Part shown: positions 51,278 through 59,944 of the stretch, piece after piece
How the letters are laid out: each line of letters starts with the position of its first letter
Numbering within the stretch: the first letter of the stretch is position 1
NCBI RefSeq assembly: GCF_001429185.1
Contig: NZ_LMIW01000009.1
Span: forward strand, 62,001 to 126,000
Direction of reading: 5' to 3'
DNA: 64,000 nt
From: Terrabacter sp. Root85
Lineage (GTDB): Bacteria > Actinomycetota > Actinomycetes > Actinomycetales > Dermatophilaceae
The notes under the pieces: model-generated
The model's input: only the letters and a program-made list of their open reading frames with translations
Database searches by the model: none
What the model was told of the DNA's origin: nothing
Made by a program: the position numbers and the translations under genes

Positions 51278-51736
51278 ATGCACCTCGACCCACCTGCCGC
51301 GCCGCCGACCGTCGTCGGGATCCACGTCGCCAAGGGGCGCCGGCTGCCGACGCGCTCGGTGCCGAGCGTCGAGGCGGAGGCGGGCGCCGGGCTCGTCGGT
51401 GACCGCTACCACGGCAGCAAGCACCGGCACGTGACGATCCAGTCGCTGCCTGACCTCGAGGCCGCCGCTGCCGACCTCGGGCGTCCGGTCGACCCGGGCC
51501 TGACGCGTCGCAACCTGACGATCTCCGGCGGCGTGATCCCGACGAAGCCGGGCTCCCGCATCACCATCGGCGACGTCGAGCTCGAGGTCGTCCGCATCGC
51601 GGCGCCCTGTCGCCTCCTCGACGACAACCTCGGACCGGGCGCGGCGCGGGCGCTGCACGCACGGGCGGGGACGGTCTTCCGGTTGCTGACGTCCGGGACG
51701 ATCAGCGTCGGCGACGAGGTCGACCTCGCCCCCTGA
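51278..51736 (+). CDS. MOSC-domain protein
   Basis: 152 residues forming one MOSC (molybdenum cofactor sulfurase C-terminal) domain: VVGIHVAKGRRLP at the start, GLVGDRYHG, LTRRNLTISG and the conserved cysteine in RIAAPCRLLDDNL. MOSC domains bind the molybdenum cofactor or transfer sulfur to it. ATG 51278, 10 bases after the SulP stop. Its last 35 bases overlap the tail of the convergent cobD gene. Confidence 0.85.
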   Translation: MHLDPPAAPPTVVGIHVAKGRRLPTRSVPSVEAEAGAGLVGDRYHGSKHRHVTIQSLPDLEAAAADLGRPVDPGLTRRNLTISGGVIPTKPGSRITIGDVELEVVRIAAPCRLLDDNLGPGAARALHARAGTVFRLLTSGTISVGDEVDLAP

Positions 51737-52658
51737 GCGCTGTCGCGGCCGCGACAGCGACGGCGACGGCGAGGGAGCCGACGCTCACGCGTCGCGCGAG
51801 GCGGGCGGCCGGGCCGATGTCGTGGGCCCTCGCCGCCGGGCCGGTGCCGAGGGTGCCGCGGTCCTCGCTCTCGCCGTCGTAGACGTTCGATCCCCCGAGC
51901 CGCACCCCGAGCACGCCGGCGAAGGCGGCCTCGACGACGCCGCCGTTCGGGCTCGGGTGGGCCGGGGCGTCACGCCGGACGGCCGCCCAGCCGGCGACGG
52001 CTCGCTCCCTGGACCCGGCGCTCGCCAGGGTCAGGGCGGCCGCGACCCGGGCCGGGACCCAGTTGACGACGTCGTCGAGCCTCGCTGCGGCCCAGCCGAA
52101 CTCGCGGTAGCGGTCGTTGCGGTGGCCGACCATCGCGTCGAGCGTGTTGACGGCGCGATAGCCGAGCAGCCCGGGGACGCCGAGCAGAGCGCCCCAGAGG
52201 AGCGGCGCGACGACCGCGTCGGACGTGTTCTCGGCGAGCGACTCGATGCAGGCGCGGGCGACCTCGTCGGCGTCGAGCCGCGTCGTGTCCCGCCCGACGA
52301 GGTGGCGCACCTGCACCCGGGCGGCCTCGAGGTCACCCCGCCGCAGCTGGCCGTCGATCGTGGACGCCTCGCGCGTCAGTGAGCGACCGCCGAGCACGGC
52401 CCAGGTCGCCGCGGCGGTCACGAGGGTGTGGGCGACGTCGCTGCGCCGCGTCGACCGCTCGGCCACGACGCCGAGGCCGGCGGTGGCGCCCACGAGCAGC
52501 GCGACGTGCGCGACGCCGCGAGCTCGCCGGACGGCATACGTCCGCTGCTCGAGGGCCGTTGCGGCCGAGCCGAACCCGGCCACGGGGTGCCAGCGGCGCG
52601 GGTCACCGAAGGCCCGGTCGAGCGCCCAGCCCAGGACCAGCCCGGCGGACCGGCTCAT
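51702..52658 (-). CDS. cobD: Cobalamin biosynthesis protein CobD/CbiB
   Basis: Adenosylcobinamide-phosphate synthase: attaches the aminopropanol (or its phosphate) arm to adenosylcobyric acid; integral membrane protein. 318 residues, usual length. Diagnostic text: GWALDRAFGDPRRWHPVAGF at the N terminus, ENTSDAVVAPLLWG in the middle, and a final AAFAGVLGVRLGGSNVYDG. ATG 52658 overlaps the cobA stop (ATGA). The C-terminal GRGRPRRRR tail overlaps the MOSC gene on the other strand. Confidence 0.92.
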   Translation of the reverse strand: MSRSAGLVLGWALDRAFGDPRRWHPVAGFGSAATALEQRTYAVRRARGVAHVALLVGATAGLGVVAERSTRRSDVAHTLVTAAATWAVLGGRSLTREASTIDGQLRRGDLEAARVQVRHLVGRDTTRLDADEVARACIESLAENTSDAVVAPLLWGALLGVPGLLGYRAVNTLDAMVGHRNDRYREFGWAAARLDDVVNWVPARVAAALTLASAGSRERAVAGWAAVRRDAPAHPSPNGGVVEAAFAGVLGVRLGGSNVYDGESEDRGTLGTGPAARAHDIGPAARLARRVSVGSLAVAVAVAAATALRGRGRPRRRR

Positions 52659-53665
52659 CGGAGGACGTCGAGGGCCGCGACGTCACCGATGACGACGACG
52701 GCAGGGGCGCCGAGGCCGTCACGGCGGGCGCGGGCGTCGATGTCGCGCAGGGGTGCCCGGACCGTTCGCATGCTCGGCAGCCCTGCGTCGGCGACGACCG
52801 CCGCAGGGGTCTGCGGCGACAGGCCCTCGGCGACGAGGGTCTCGGCGACCGCTCCCAGCGTGGCGACACCCATGAGCACGACGATCGTCGTGCGGCTCCG
52901 GGCGATGGCCCCCCAGTCGAGAGTGCTGCGCGGGTCGCCCGGCGGCACGTGGGCGCTCACGACGGTGAAGCCCTGCACGAGGCTGCGGTGCGTGACGGGG
53001 ATGCCGGCGAGGGCCGGTGCGGCGATGCTCGACGAGATGCCCGGGATGACGACGACGGGGATGCCACGCGCCGCGCAGGCCTCGGCCTCCTCACCACCGC
53101 GACCGAAGACGAAGTTGTCGCCGCCCTTGAAGCGCAGGACGTTCCGACCGGCCAGGGCGTGCTCGACGAGAAGGTCGTTGATCCGCTCCTGGGGTGTGAA
53201 GTCGCCGCGCGGGATCTTGCCGACGTCGACGACGTGCACGTCATCGCGGGCGTGCCGCAGCGCGCTGAGCGGCGCGAGCCGGTCATGGACGATGACGTCG
53301 GCCTGCCGAACGGCCTCGATGCCGGCGACCGTCAGCAGGCCGGGGTCGCCGAGGCCACCCCCGAGCAGCGTCACCGTCCCGACCACGGGGTGGCCTTCCG
53401 CGACAGCGGCTTCGGGGGGCGGCGCGGGAGACGTCGACGGGTCGCCGCGCAGGACGACGTCGTAGGCCGTCGGGTCGGCCTGCGGGGCGAGCGTGACGAG
53501 CCCGCGTTCGGCGAGGTCGCGCAGGGAGGTGGGCAGGTCGTCGAGCGCCGCGGCGACGGTCACGTGGGCCCCGTCGCGCAGGAGCGCATGGACCGTCGCG
53601 ACCGAGTGCGGAGCGATGCGCGCGACGAGGACGGAGAGGCTGGAGAAGCTCAGCTCAGGCGACAT
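52655..53665 (-). CDS. cobA: Uroporphyrinogen-III C-methyltransferase (SUMT) with degenerate N-terminal domain
   Basis: SAM-dependent methylation of uroporphyrinogen III at C2 and C7 to precorrin-2, the entry to cobalamin (and siroheme). 336 residues: from about residue 95 a SUMT domain with VTLLGGGLGDPGLLT, VIVHDRLA, FKGGDNFVFGRGGEEAEA and IPGISSS. The KGGDN replaces the usual KGGDP. The first about 95 residues resemble the NAD-binding domain of CysG-type siroheme synthase (ALLRDGAHVTVAA) but lack its glycine-rich loop, so precorrin-2 dehydrogenase activity is unlikely. Overlaps cobC (11 bases) and cobD (4 bases). Confidence 0.9.
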   Translation of the reverse strand: MSPELSFSSLSVLVARIAPHSVATVHALLRDGAHVTVAAALDDLPTSLRDLAERGLVTLAPQADPTAYDVVLRGDPSTSPAPPPEAAVAEGHPVVGTVTLLGGGLGDPGLLTVAGIEAVRQADVIVHDRLAPLSALRHARDDVHVVDVGKIPRGDFTPQERINDLLVEHALAGRNVLRFKGGDNFVFGRGGEEAEACAARGIPVVVIPGISSSIAAPALAGIPVTHRSLVQGFTVVSAHVPPGDPRSTLDWGAIARSRTTIVVLMGVATLGAVAETLVAEGLSPQTPAAVVADAGLPSMRTVRAPLRDIDARARRDGLGAPAVVVIGDVAALDVLR

Positions 53666-54716
53666 GGTGGAGTCTCCTCAGGTCGTCGAGCGCCGCGGCG
53701 ACGCCGCGTGAGGTCGCGGGGTCACGCACGGCGAGCCGGATCCACGTCGGGCCGAGGCCGGGGAACGTCTCGCCCCGGCGCACGGCGAACCCGAGGCGGG
53801 CGAGGTCCTCGCGGACGGACTCTGCGCCGACAGGGCTCGTGTCCACGAGGACGAAGGGCGCCGCCGACGGGGCCGCGGCGCGCAGCCCGACGGCGGCGAG
53901 CTCGCCCACGAGCACTGCACGGTCGGCGGCGAAGGACACGGCCGCTGCCTCCGCCTCGGCGACGGCGCGCTCGGACAGGCAGGCGACCGTGGCGGCGAGG
54001 GCAGGGCTCGAGACGGCCCACGGCGGCTGCACGCCACGGAGGCCGGCGACGAGCGCAGGGTCTCCGACGACGTAGCCGGCACGCAGGCCGGCCAGGCCCC
54101 ACGTCTTCGTCAGCGACCGGACGACGATCAGCCCTTCGAGGTCGCGACCGACGACCGACTCGGGCTCGCCCGGCACGGCGTCCATGAAGGCCTCGTCGAT
54201 GACGACGACGCGCCCGCTCCGGCGCAGCGACCGCACGTCGCCGGCGGGGTGCAGCACCCCCGTGGGGTTCGTCGGGTTGCCGACGACGACGAGGTCGGCG
54301 GCGGCGTGCTCGCCGGACGGGCCGAAGGACGACGGGTCGAGGCGGAAGCCGTTCTCGTGCGGCAGCACGCACCGGTCGACCGGTCGACCGGCTGCGACGA
54401 GGGCTGCCTCGGGCTCGGTGAACTGCGGGTGCACGACGACGGGGCGGCCGCCGGAGACCGCGCGGGCGACGAGCGTGAACGCCTCGGCCCCTCCCGCGGT
54501 CGGCAGCACGCACTCAGGGTCGACGCGGTGCCGTCGTGCGATGGCAGCGACCGCCGCTGACGGGTCCGGGTATCTCCCGAGGTCGTGCAGCGAGACCGCG
54601 ATGACGTCGGCGAGCCATGGCGGCGGCGCCGGCAGCCGGACGTTGACGGCGAGGTCGACGAGACCGGGGACGACGTCACGGTCGCCGTGGTGGTGCAGGT
54701 CGACGTGCCCGCTCAC
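53655..54716 (-). CDS. cobC: Threonine-phosphate decarboxylase-like aminotransferase (CobC)
   Basis: 353 residues, class I/II PLP aminotransferase fold. PLP lysine in RSLTKTWGLAGLRAGYVV (near residue 205); VVGNPTNPTGVL and a C-terminal RLAVRDPATSRG arginine segment match CobC/CobD-type enzymes. Makes (R)-1-amino-2-propanol phosphate from L-threonine phosphate for the nucleotide loop. Starts with GTG 54716, overlapping the cobB stop by GTGA. The HDLHHHGDRDVV-type start (GHVDLHHHGD) is typical. Confidence 0.9.
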   Translation of the reverse strand: MSGHVDLHHHGDRDVVPGLVDLAVNVRLPAPPPWLADVIAVSLHDLGRYPDPSAAVAAIARRHRVDPECVLPTAGGAEAFTLVARAVSGGRPVVVHPQFTEPEAALVAAGRPVDRCVLPHENGFRLDPSSFGPSGEHAAADLVVVGNPTNPTGVLHPAGDVRSLRRSGRVVVIDEAFMDAVPGEPESVVGRDLEGLIVVRSLTKTWGLAGLRAGYVVGDPALVAGLRGVQPPWAVSSPALAATVACLSERAVAEAEAAAVSFAADRAVLVGELAAVGLRAAAPSAAPFVLVDTSPVGAESVREDLARLGFAVRRGETFPGLGPTWIRLAVRDPATSRGVAAALDDLRRLHHVA

Positions 54717-56239
54717 GACGCCCTCCGGCGCGAGGCGGTCGTGACGGCATACGCGTGGACGGCCTCGGCGAAGCGGGCAGCGAGCCGGGGGTGACCCGCC
54801 CAGTGGGTGTGGAGGTAGGACGCGTGCAGGGTGGCGCGGCCGGTGCCGGCGGGGTCGAGGGCGAAGCCGTCGGGCGTCCCGTCGAGCAGCCAGGCCGCCG
54901 AGCTGGGCCGCTGCTCGCCGCCCACGGTCGTCCGGTGGAACTCGTGGCCCGTCACGCGGGTGCCGGCCACCGAGAGCACCGAGTCGCCCGGGGCGATCGC
55001 GGTGCGGTAGCCCAAGGTGAGGCGTGGGCCCATCGCCCCCACCGTCGGGATGGCGCCGACCATCTCGTGGCCGTCGACGGACTCGGAGAGGTAGAGCATG
55101 CCCGCGCACTCGGCCACGGTCGGCAGGCCGCCGCGGACGGCGTCCAGGATGTCCTCGCGCAGGTCGGAGTTCGCGGACAGGTCCTCGGCGTGGACCTCGG
55201 GGAAGCCGCCGCCGAGGTAGAGCCCGGCCGTGCCCGCGGGCAGGGACCGCGCGTGGAGCGGGTCGAAGACGACCGGCTCGAGGCCCGCGGCCCGGAGCAG
55301 CTCGTCGGTCTCCGCGTAGCGGAAGGTGAAGGCACGGCCGCCCGCGACGGCCACGACGGGACGCCGCCCGGTCGGGGCCGGCCGGGCGGCCTCGCCGAGG
55401 ACGGTGGCAGCGTCCCACGCCGGGACGTCGAGGTCGGGGGCCGACCGGGCGATCGACAGCACCGCGTCGAGGTCGACGTGCTCGGCCACGCGCTCGGCGA
55501 GCAGCCGCACCGACCGGGCGGCCTCCTCGCGCTCGGCGGCGGGCACGAGGCCGAGGTGACGCGACGGGGCCTCGATGCCGGCGTCGCGCGGCAGCACTCC
55601 GAGGACCGGGACCCCGGTCGCCTCGAGCGCTGACCAGACCTCGCGGGTGTGCCGGCCCGACGCAGCCTTGTTGAGGACGACCCCGGCGACGCGGACCCCG
55701 GGCTCGAAGGTCGCGAGGCCGTGGACGATCGCGGCCGCGGTGCGCGTCATGTGGCTGACGTCGAGGGCGAGCACGACCGGCGTGCGGGTCAGGGTCGCGA
55801 CGTGCGCGGTCGACGCGTAGCCGTCGCCGCCGATACGCCCGTCGAAGAGCCCCATGACGCCCTCGACGACGGCGACGTCGGTCGGTCCGCCGGCGGTCGC
55901 GCCGTGCACGAGGAGCGGCGCCACCTGGTCCTGGCCGCAGAGGAAGGGGTCGAGGTTGCGACCGGGTCGGCCCGTGGCGAGCGTGTGGTAGCCGGGGTCG
56001 ATGAAGTCCGGGCCCACCTTGAACCCCGAGACCCCTAGACCACGGGCGCGCAGCGCGGCCATGAGCCCCGTCGCGACGGTCGTCTTGCCGTGGCCCGAGC
56101 CGGGGGCCGCGACGACGAGTCGAGGGAGAGCGGTGGCGCCGGGCACGTCGGGCCCGTCGGGCCCGGCGGAGAGCCGGCCGAGGGCGGTGCCGATCGCCGA
56201 GCCGACGGCGGCGTCGACCGCGCTGCTGAAGGCGCTCAC
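54713..56239 (-). CDS. cobB: Cobyrinic acid a,c-diamide synthase (hydrogenobyrinate diamide synthase)
   Basis: 508 residues. N-terminal P-loop ATPase domain (VVAAPGSGHGKTTVATGLMA) and C-terminal triad-type glutamine amidotransferase domain with the nucleophile in VAECAGMLYLSESVDG and the His/Glu near the end (GHEFHRTTVGG). Amidates side chains a and c of the corrin ring using glutamine and ATP. Start at the GTG pair 56242/56239 behind GAGGGA; it overlaps cobO by 4 bases. The first about 35 residues before the P-loop are an Ala/Gly/Pro linker. Confidence 0.92.
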   Translation of the reverse strand: MSAFSSAVDAAVGSAIGTALGRLSAGPDGPDVPGATALPRLVVAAPGSGHGKTTVATGLMAALRARGLGVSGFKVGPDFIDPGYHTLATGRPGRNLDPFLCGQDQVAPLLVHGATAGGPTDVAVVEGVMGLFDGRIGGDGYASTAHVATLTRTPVVLALDVSHMTRTAAAIVHGLATFEPGVRVAGVVLNKAASGRHTREVWSALEATGVPVLGVLPRDAGIEAPSRHLGLVPAAEREEAARSVRLLAERVAEHVDLDAVLSIARSAPDLDVPAWDAATVLGEAARPAPTGRRPVVAVAGGRAFTFRYAETDELLRAAGLEPVVFDPLHARSLPAGTAGLYLGGGFPEVHAEDLSANSDLREDILDAVRGGLPTVAECAGMLYLSESVDGHEMVGAIPTVGAMGPRLTLGYRTAIAPGDSVLSVAGTRVTGHEFHRTTVGGEQRPSSAAWLLDGTPDGFALDPAGTGRATLHASYLHTHWAGHPRLAARFAEAVHAYAVTTASRRRAS

Positions 56240-56847
56240 CACTCGATCCCTCGCTGGCCCTTCTGGCCCTCGTCGAACGGGTGCTTGACCTTGGTCATCT
56301 CGGTCACGAGGTCGGCGAGGTCGAGGACGGCCTGCGGGCAGCGACGTCCGGTGATGACGACGTGCTGGTGGCCCGGGCGCTCGCGCAGGGTCGCGACGAC
56401 GTCGTCGACGTCGATCCAGCCCCACGCCATCGGGTAGGTGAACTCGTCGAGGACGTAGACGGCGTGCGTCTCGGCAGCGAGCCGGCGCTTGATCTCCGCC
56501 CACCCCTCGCGAGCCGCCTCGGCGTGGTCGTCCTCGGTGCCCTCCTTGCGGGTCCAGGACCAGCCGGCGCCCATCTTGTGCCACTCCATCGGACCGCCCT
56601 TGCCGGTCTCGCGGTGCAGCTCGGCGAGGGTCTCGACGGCGGTCTGCTCGCCGATGCGCCACTTCGCGCTCTTGACGAACTGGAACACGCCGACCGACCA
56701 GCCCTGGTTCCAGCCGCGGAGGGCCAGGCCGAAGGCGGCCGTCGACTTCCCCTTGCCGTCGCCGGTGTTGACGATGAGCAGGGGCCGGTTGCGACGCTGG
56801 CGCGTCGTGAGGCCGTCCTCGGGGACGGTCGTCGGCTGGCCGCGCAT
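56236..56847 (-). CDS. cobO: Cob(I)yrinic acid a,c-diamide adenosyltransferase (CobO/BtuR)
   Basis: 203 residues. P-loop NTGDGKGKSTAAFGLALRG near residue 27, VGVFQFVKSAKWRIGE and HAVYVLDEFTYPM are CobO-family hallmarks. Transfers the 5'-deoxyadenosyl group from ATP to the cobalt of the corrin, making the adenosylated form that CarH also uses. ATG 56847 overlaps the chelatase stop by 1 base (TGATG). Confidence 0.93.
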   Translation of the reverse strand: MRGQPTTVPEDGLTTRQRRNRPLLIVNTGDGKGKSTAAFGLALRGWNQGWSVGVFQFVKSAKWRIGEQTAVETLAELHRETGKGGPMEWHKMGAGWSWTRKEGTEDDHAEAAREGWAEIKRRLAAETHAVYVLDEFTYPMAWGWIDVDDVVATLRERPGHQHVVITGRRCPQAVLDLADLVTEMTKVKHPFDEGQKGQRGIEW

Positions 56848-58982
56848 CAGGCGGCCCGCCCCGTCGGGCGCGGCGTGCGTGCCGCGCCGACGATGGCCGA
56901 CGCGGCGAGCTCGCCGACGGGCAGGTGCTCGGCGCCGAGGTGCTCGGCGAGCCGGGCCGCCAGCCCCATCCGGAAGCGCCCCGACTCGCAGTCGAGCACG
57001 ACGCTCTCGACTCCTTCGCCGCGAAGCCGGGTGGCGACGCGCGCGGCGCGGCCCAGCGCGTCGGCGCCGCTCGTGGCCCGGCCGTCCGTGACGACGACGA
57101 GGAGCGCGCGCCGGTTGGGGTCGCGCAGGCGCTCGACGCGCAACGTGTCGAATGCCGTCCCGAGCCCTTCCGCGAGCGGCGTCCGTCCGCCGTGGGGCAG
57201 GTCGCGAAGCCGCCGGGCCGCGATGTCGACCGAGCCGGTCGGCGGCAGGGTGAGCTCGGCGTCGGACCCGCGGAAGGTCACGAGGCCGACCTTGTCGCGC
57301 CGCTGGTAGGCGTCGAGGAGCAGCGAGAGCACCGCCGACTTCACGGCCTCCATGCGCTTGCGGGCGGCCATCGACCCGGACGCGTCGACGCAGAGCAGCA
57401 CGAGGTTGGACTCCCGACCCTGCAGGACCGAGCGGCGCAGGTCGCCGGGGAGCACGCGCAGGCGTCCCGACCGGTCGCCCGTGGCGCCGCGTCCCGCGGC
57501 CGCGCGGATCGTCGCGGGCACGTGGACCGGCCCGGTGCGGGCGGTCGTCGAGCCGACGCGGCGTCCCGTGCTCGTCAGGGCGGCCGACCGGCGTCCCGGG
57601 TCGCCCTGCCCGATCCCCTTGGCGCGCAGCAGCTTCGCCCGGTAGGGCTCATCGGCCGCGCTCACCGTCGAAGCCGCGGGCACCTCGCTCTCACCGCCCT
57701 CGCCGCCCTCACGGCCCTCGCCGGGCCCCGGCTCGAGCTCGGCGTGCTGGGGCTCGGGCTGTCGTGGCGACTCCTGCCCGTCGGTCCGTGCCGTCTCCGA
57801 CGACGAGCCCGGCTGCGCCTCGCCGTCGTGGTCGTGGTCGTGGTCGCTAGGCTCCGGCTCGCCGCCGTCACCCGGTCCCGGATCCGGCTCGGGGTCCGGC
57901 TCGTCGGCGCCGAGGAGCTCGTCGAGCAGGTCCTCGTCGATCCCGGGGGAGTCGAACGGGTTGCGGCGCCGGCGGTGCGGCAACGCCAGCCGGGCAGCCG
58001 CCCGGACGTCGGCGACGGTGACCACCGTGCGGCCCGACCAGGCCGCGTGGGCGACGGCGGCGCGTGCCGTGACGATGTCGGCGCGCAGACCGTCCACCTC
58101 GAAGCCGGCACAGACGACCGCGATCCGGGTCAGCATCTCGTCCGTCAGGGTCACGGCTCCGACCCGCGACCGCGCGGCGGCGATCCGCCCGCGCAGCGCC
58201 TCCTGGTCGTCCTCGAACCGGGCCGCGAACGCAGCCGGCGACGCGTCGAAGGCCAGCCGGCGGCGTACGACCTCGGCGCGCAGCGCGGGCTCCCGGGGCG
58301 CGGCGACCTCGACGGTCAGCCCGAAGCGGTCGAGCAGCTGCGGGCGCAGCTCGCCCTCCTCGGGGTTCATCGTCCCGACGAGGACGATCCGGGCGGCGTG
58401 CGAGACCGAGACGCCGTCGCGCTCGACGGTGTTGCGGCCCATGGCAGCCGCGTCGAGCAGCAGGTCGACGAGGTGGTCGTGGAGGAGGTTGACCTCGTCG
58501 ACGTAGAGGATGCCGCGGTTCGCGGCCGCGAGCAGGCCGGGCTGGTATGCCGTCTCGCCGCGTCCCAGCGCCCGCTCGAGGTCGAGGGACCCGACGACAC
58601 GGTCCTCGGTGGCGCCGATCGGCAGCTCGACGAGGCGGGCCGCTCGGGTGCCGGCCGCGGCGTCCGGGTCGTGCGGTCCGTCCGGGCATCCGGCGCCGTC
58701 GCCCGGTGCGCAGCCGAAGCGGCAGCCGGCGACGACCTGCTGGCGGGGGAGCACGGCGGCGAGGCCGCGCACCATCGTCGACTTCGCCGTGCCCTTCTCG
58801 CCGCGCACGAGCACGCCGCCCACCTCCGGCGAGACCGCCGTGAGGACGAGCGCCAGGGCCAGGTCGTCGGAGCCGACGACCGCCGAGAAGGGGAAGGTGC
58901 CGGGTGGTGACCCGTGCTGGTCAGGGTCGTTCAGGACATCGTTCGGGACGTCGTTCGGGACGTCGTTCGAGCCGTCGCGCAT
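56847..58982 (-). CDS. Magnesium-chelatase-like AAA+/VWA protein (ChlI-ChlD fusion, putative cobaltochelatase subunit)
   Basis: 711 residues. N-terminal AAA+ domain with Walker A VRGEKGTAKST and the lid VYVDEVNLLHDHLVDLLL, an acidic Pro/Glu-rich linker (about residues 340-430), and a C-terminal VWA domain (VLLCVDASGSMAARKRME). This fusion drives ATP-dependent metal insertion; with CobN (not in this window) it should put cobalt into the ring. An N-terminal NDVPNDVPNDVLND tract is encoded by a 12-base tandem repeat (about 58929-58970). ATG 58982, AGGAGG at 58994-58999. A cobalamin riboswitch precedes it. The frame is open through the riboswitch, so a longer start was rejected. Confidence 0.9.
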   Translation of the reverse strand: MRDGSNDVPNDVPNDVLNDPDQHGSPPGTFPFSAVVGSDDLALALVLTAVSPEVGGVLVRGEKGTAKSTMVRGLAAVLPRQQVVAGCRFGCAPGDGAGCPDGPHDPDAAAGTRAARLVELPIGATEDRVVGSLDLERALGRGETAYQPGLLAAANRGILYVDEVNLLHDHLVDLLLDAAAMGRNTVERDGVSVSHAARIVLVGTMNPEEGELRPQLLDRFGLTVEVAAPREPALRAEVVRRRLAFDASPAAFAARFEDDQEALRGRIAAARSRVGAVTLTDEMLTRIAVVCAGFEVDGLRADIVTARAAVAHAAWSGRTVVTVADVRAAARLALPHRRRRNPFDSPGIDEDLLDELLGADEPDPEPDPGPGDGGEPEPSDHDHDHDGEAQPGSSSETARTDGQESPRQPEPQHAELEPGPGEGREGGEGGESEVPAASTVSAADEPYRAKLLRAKGIGQGDPGRRSAALTSTGRRVGSTTARTGPVHVPATIRAAAGRGATGDRSGRLRVLPGDLRRSVLQGRESNLVLLCVDASGSMAARKRMEAVKSAVLSLLLDAYQRRDKVGLVTFRGSDAELTLPPTGSVDIAARRLRDLPHGGRTPLAEGLGTAFDTLRVERLRDPNRRALLVVVTDGRATSGADALGRAARVATRLRGEGVESVVLDCESGRFRMGLAARLAEHLGAEHLPVGELAASAIVGAARTPRPTGRAA

Positions 58983-59049
58983 GTGACTGCGAGCCTCCTG
59001 CGGGTGCCGCGCCCGCGTCGGTGGACCGGACGCGCCCGGGCGGGCGCGA

Positions 59050-59180
59050 CCAGCGACGGGAGATGCCCTGGCTTCCGCCGACCGCGTGGTCGGAGGTTCA
59101 CAGTGGCGGGACCGCTCCGGATTCGCACCGGATTCCTCTCCCAGTCGCCAGCGGCAGTCTGCCACGTCGCCGGGGTGCGG
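59050..59180 (-). ncRNA. Cobalamin riboswitch upstream of the chelatase-cob operon
   Basis: Read on the minus strand: GGAATCCGGTGCGAATCC followed by GGAGCGGTCCCGCCACTG, then a GGAAGCCAGGG segment near 59060-59075. The GGTGCGAAT-CCGG pair, the GCCACTGT core (59098-59107) and the GAAGCCAGG 3' block are the conserved AdoCbl-binding parts. It lies 70 bases before the chelatase ATG and downstream of the gene ending at 59192. High B12 should reduce expression of chelatase, cobO, cobB, cobC, cobA and cobD. Confidence 0.9.
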
Positions 59181-59191
59181 CGCCCGGCGGC

Positions 59192-59944
59192 TCAGGCCGA
59201 CTGCGCCACGGTGCCGGTCTCGGTGCCCGTCTCGGCGTCGGTCGGAAGGATCGACACGATGGCCCGCCACACGGCGGTCGACGTCGTCGGCACCAGGGCA
59301 GGACCGTGCTCGTCGGCCTCGACCCGGAGCAGTCCGGCGTCGACGTCGACCCACGCGAGTCGACGCACGACGGTGCGGTCCCGGGCCTGGAAGGCGATGT
59401 CGACGACCGACAGCTGCCACAGTCCGGCACGCACGGCCGCGCCCGCGCGGGGCCACGGGGCGAGCAGGTCGGCGAGGGCCTCGCTGCCGGCGGTGCGGGC
59501 GGCCACGGAGTTGGAGGCGAGGTCGTCGAGCAGCGACTCGTCGACGACGGCCGACGCCGCGTCGAGACGGGGCCGGGCCCGCAGCCCGGTCAGCTGCGCG
59601 ATGGTCGTCGGCACGAACTCGGTGCTCAGGGCCGCGAAGTCGTAGGTGCCGTCGGCGAGGTCGGTGAGCATGGCGCTGACGAAGGCCACCCAGGCCTGGT
59701 GGAGGCGCACTCCGTCGGGTCCGGTGACGAGCACCTGGAGCGAGCCGAGCGAGCTGGTGACGGCGGCCAAGGCGTTGCGCAGGACGGGGTGCGGGGCTCC
59801 GTCGGCAACCGCGCCGGCGTCGCTGAGGCGCTCCACGACGTCCTCGCAGGCACCCTCGGGGTCGGTGGCGTACTCCACGAGGGTGATGAACGCGTCGGCG
59901 TCGAGCCGCAGACGGGTGGTCGAGGCGTCGAACGTCACGCTCAT
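59192..59944 (-). CDS. Protein of unknown function upstream of the cob riboswitch
   Basis: 250 residues, mixed alpha/beta, acidic, without signal peptide or membrane helices. Segments such as HPVLRNALAAVTSSLGSLQV and FVPTTIAQLTGLRARPRL are suggestive of an EspG-like fold of type VII secretion loci, but similarity by eye is too weak to name it. ATG 59944 overlaps the stop of the upstream gene (ATGA). It sits between the two cobalamin gene groups with no visible tie to them. Confidence 0.7.
   Translation of the reverse strand: MSVTFDASTTRLRLDADAFITLVEYATDPEGACEDVVERLSDAGAVADGAPHPVLRNALAAVTSSLGSLQVLVTGPDGVRLHQAWVAFVSAMLTDLADGTYDFAALSTEFVPTTIAQLTGLRARPRLDAASAVVDESLLDDLASNSVAARTAGSEALADLLAPWPRAGAAVRAGLWQLSVVDIAFQARDRTVVRRLAWVDVDAGLLRVEADEHGPALVPTTSTAVWRAIVSILPTDAETGTETGTVAQSA

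Noticed and set aside
56847-59456. Longer chelatase reading frame starting at 59456
   Set aside because: It would translate through the cobalamin riboswitch and over the gene ending at 59192; the ATG at 58982 with AGGAGG is preferred.
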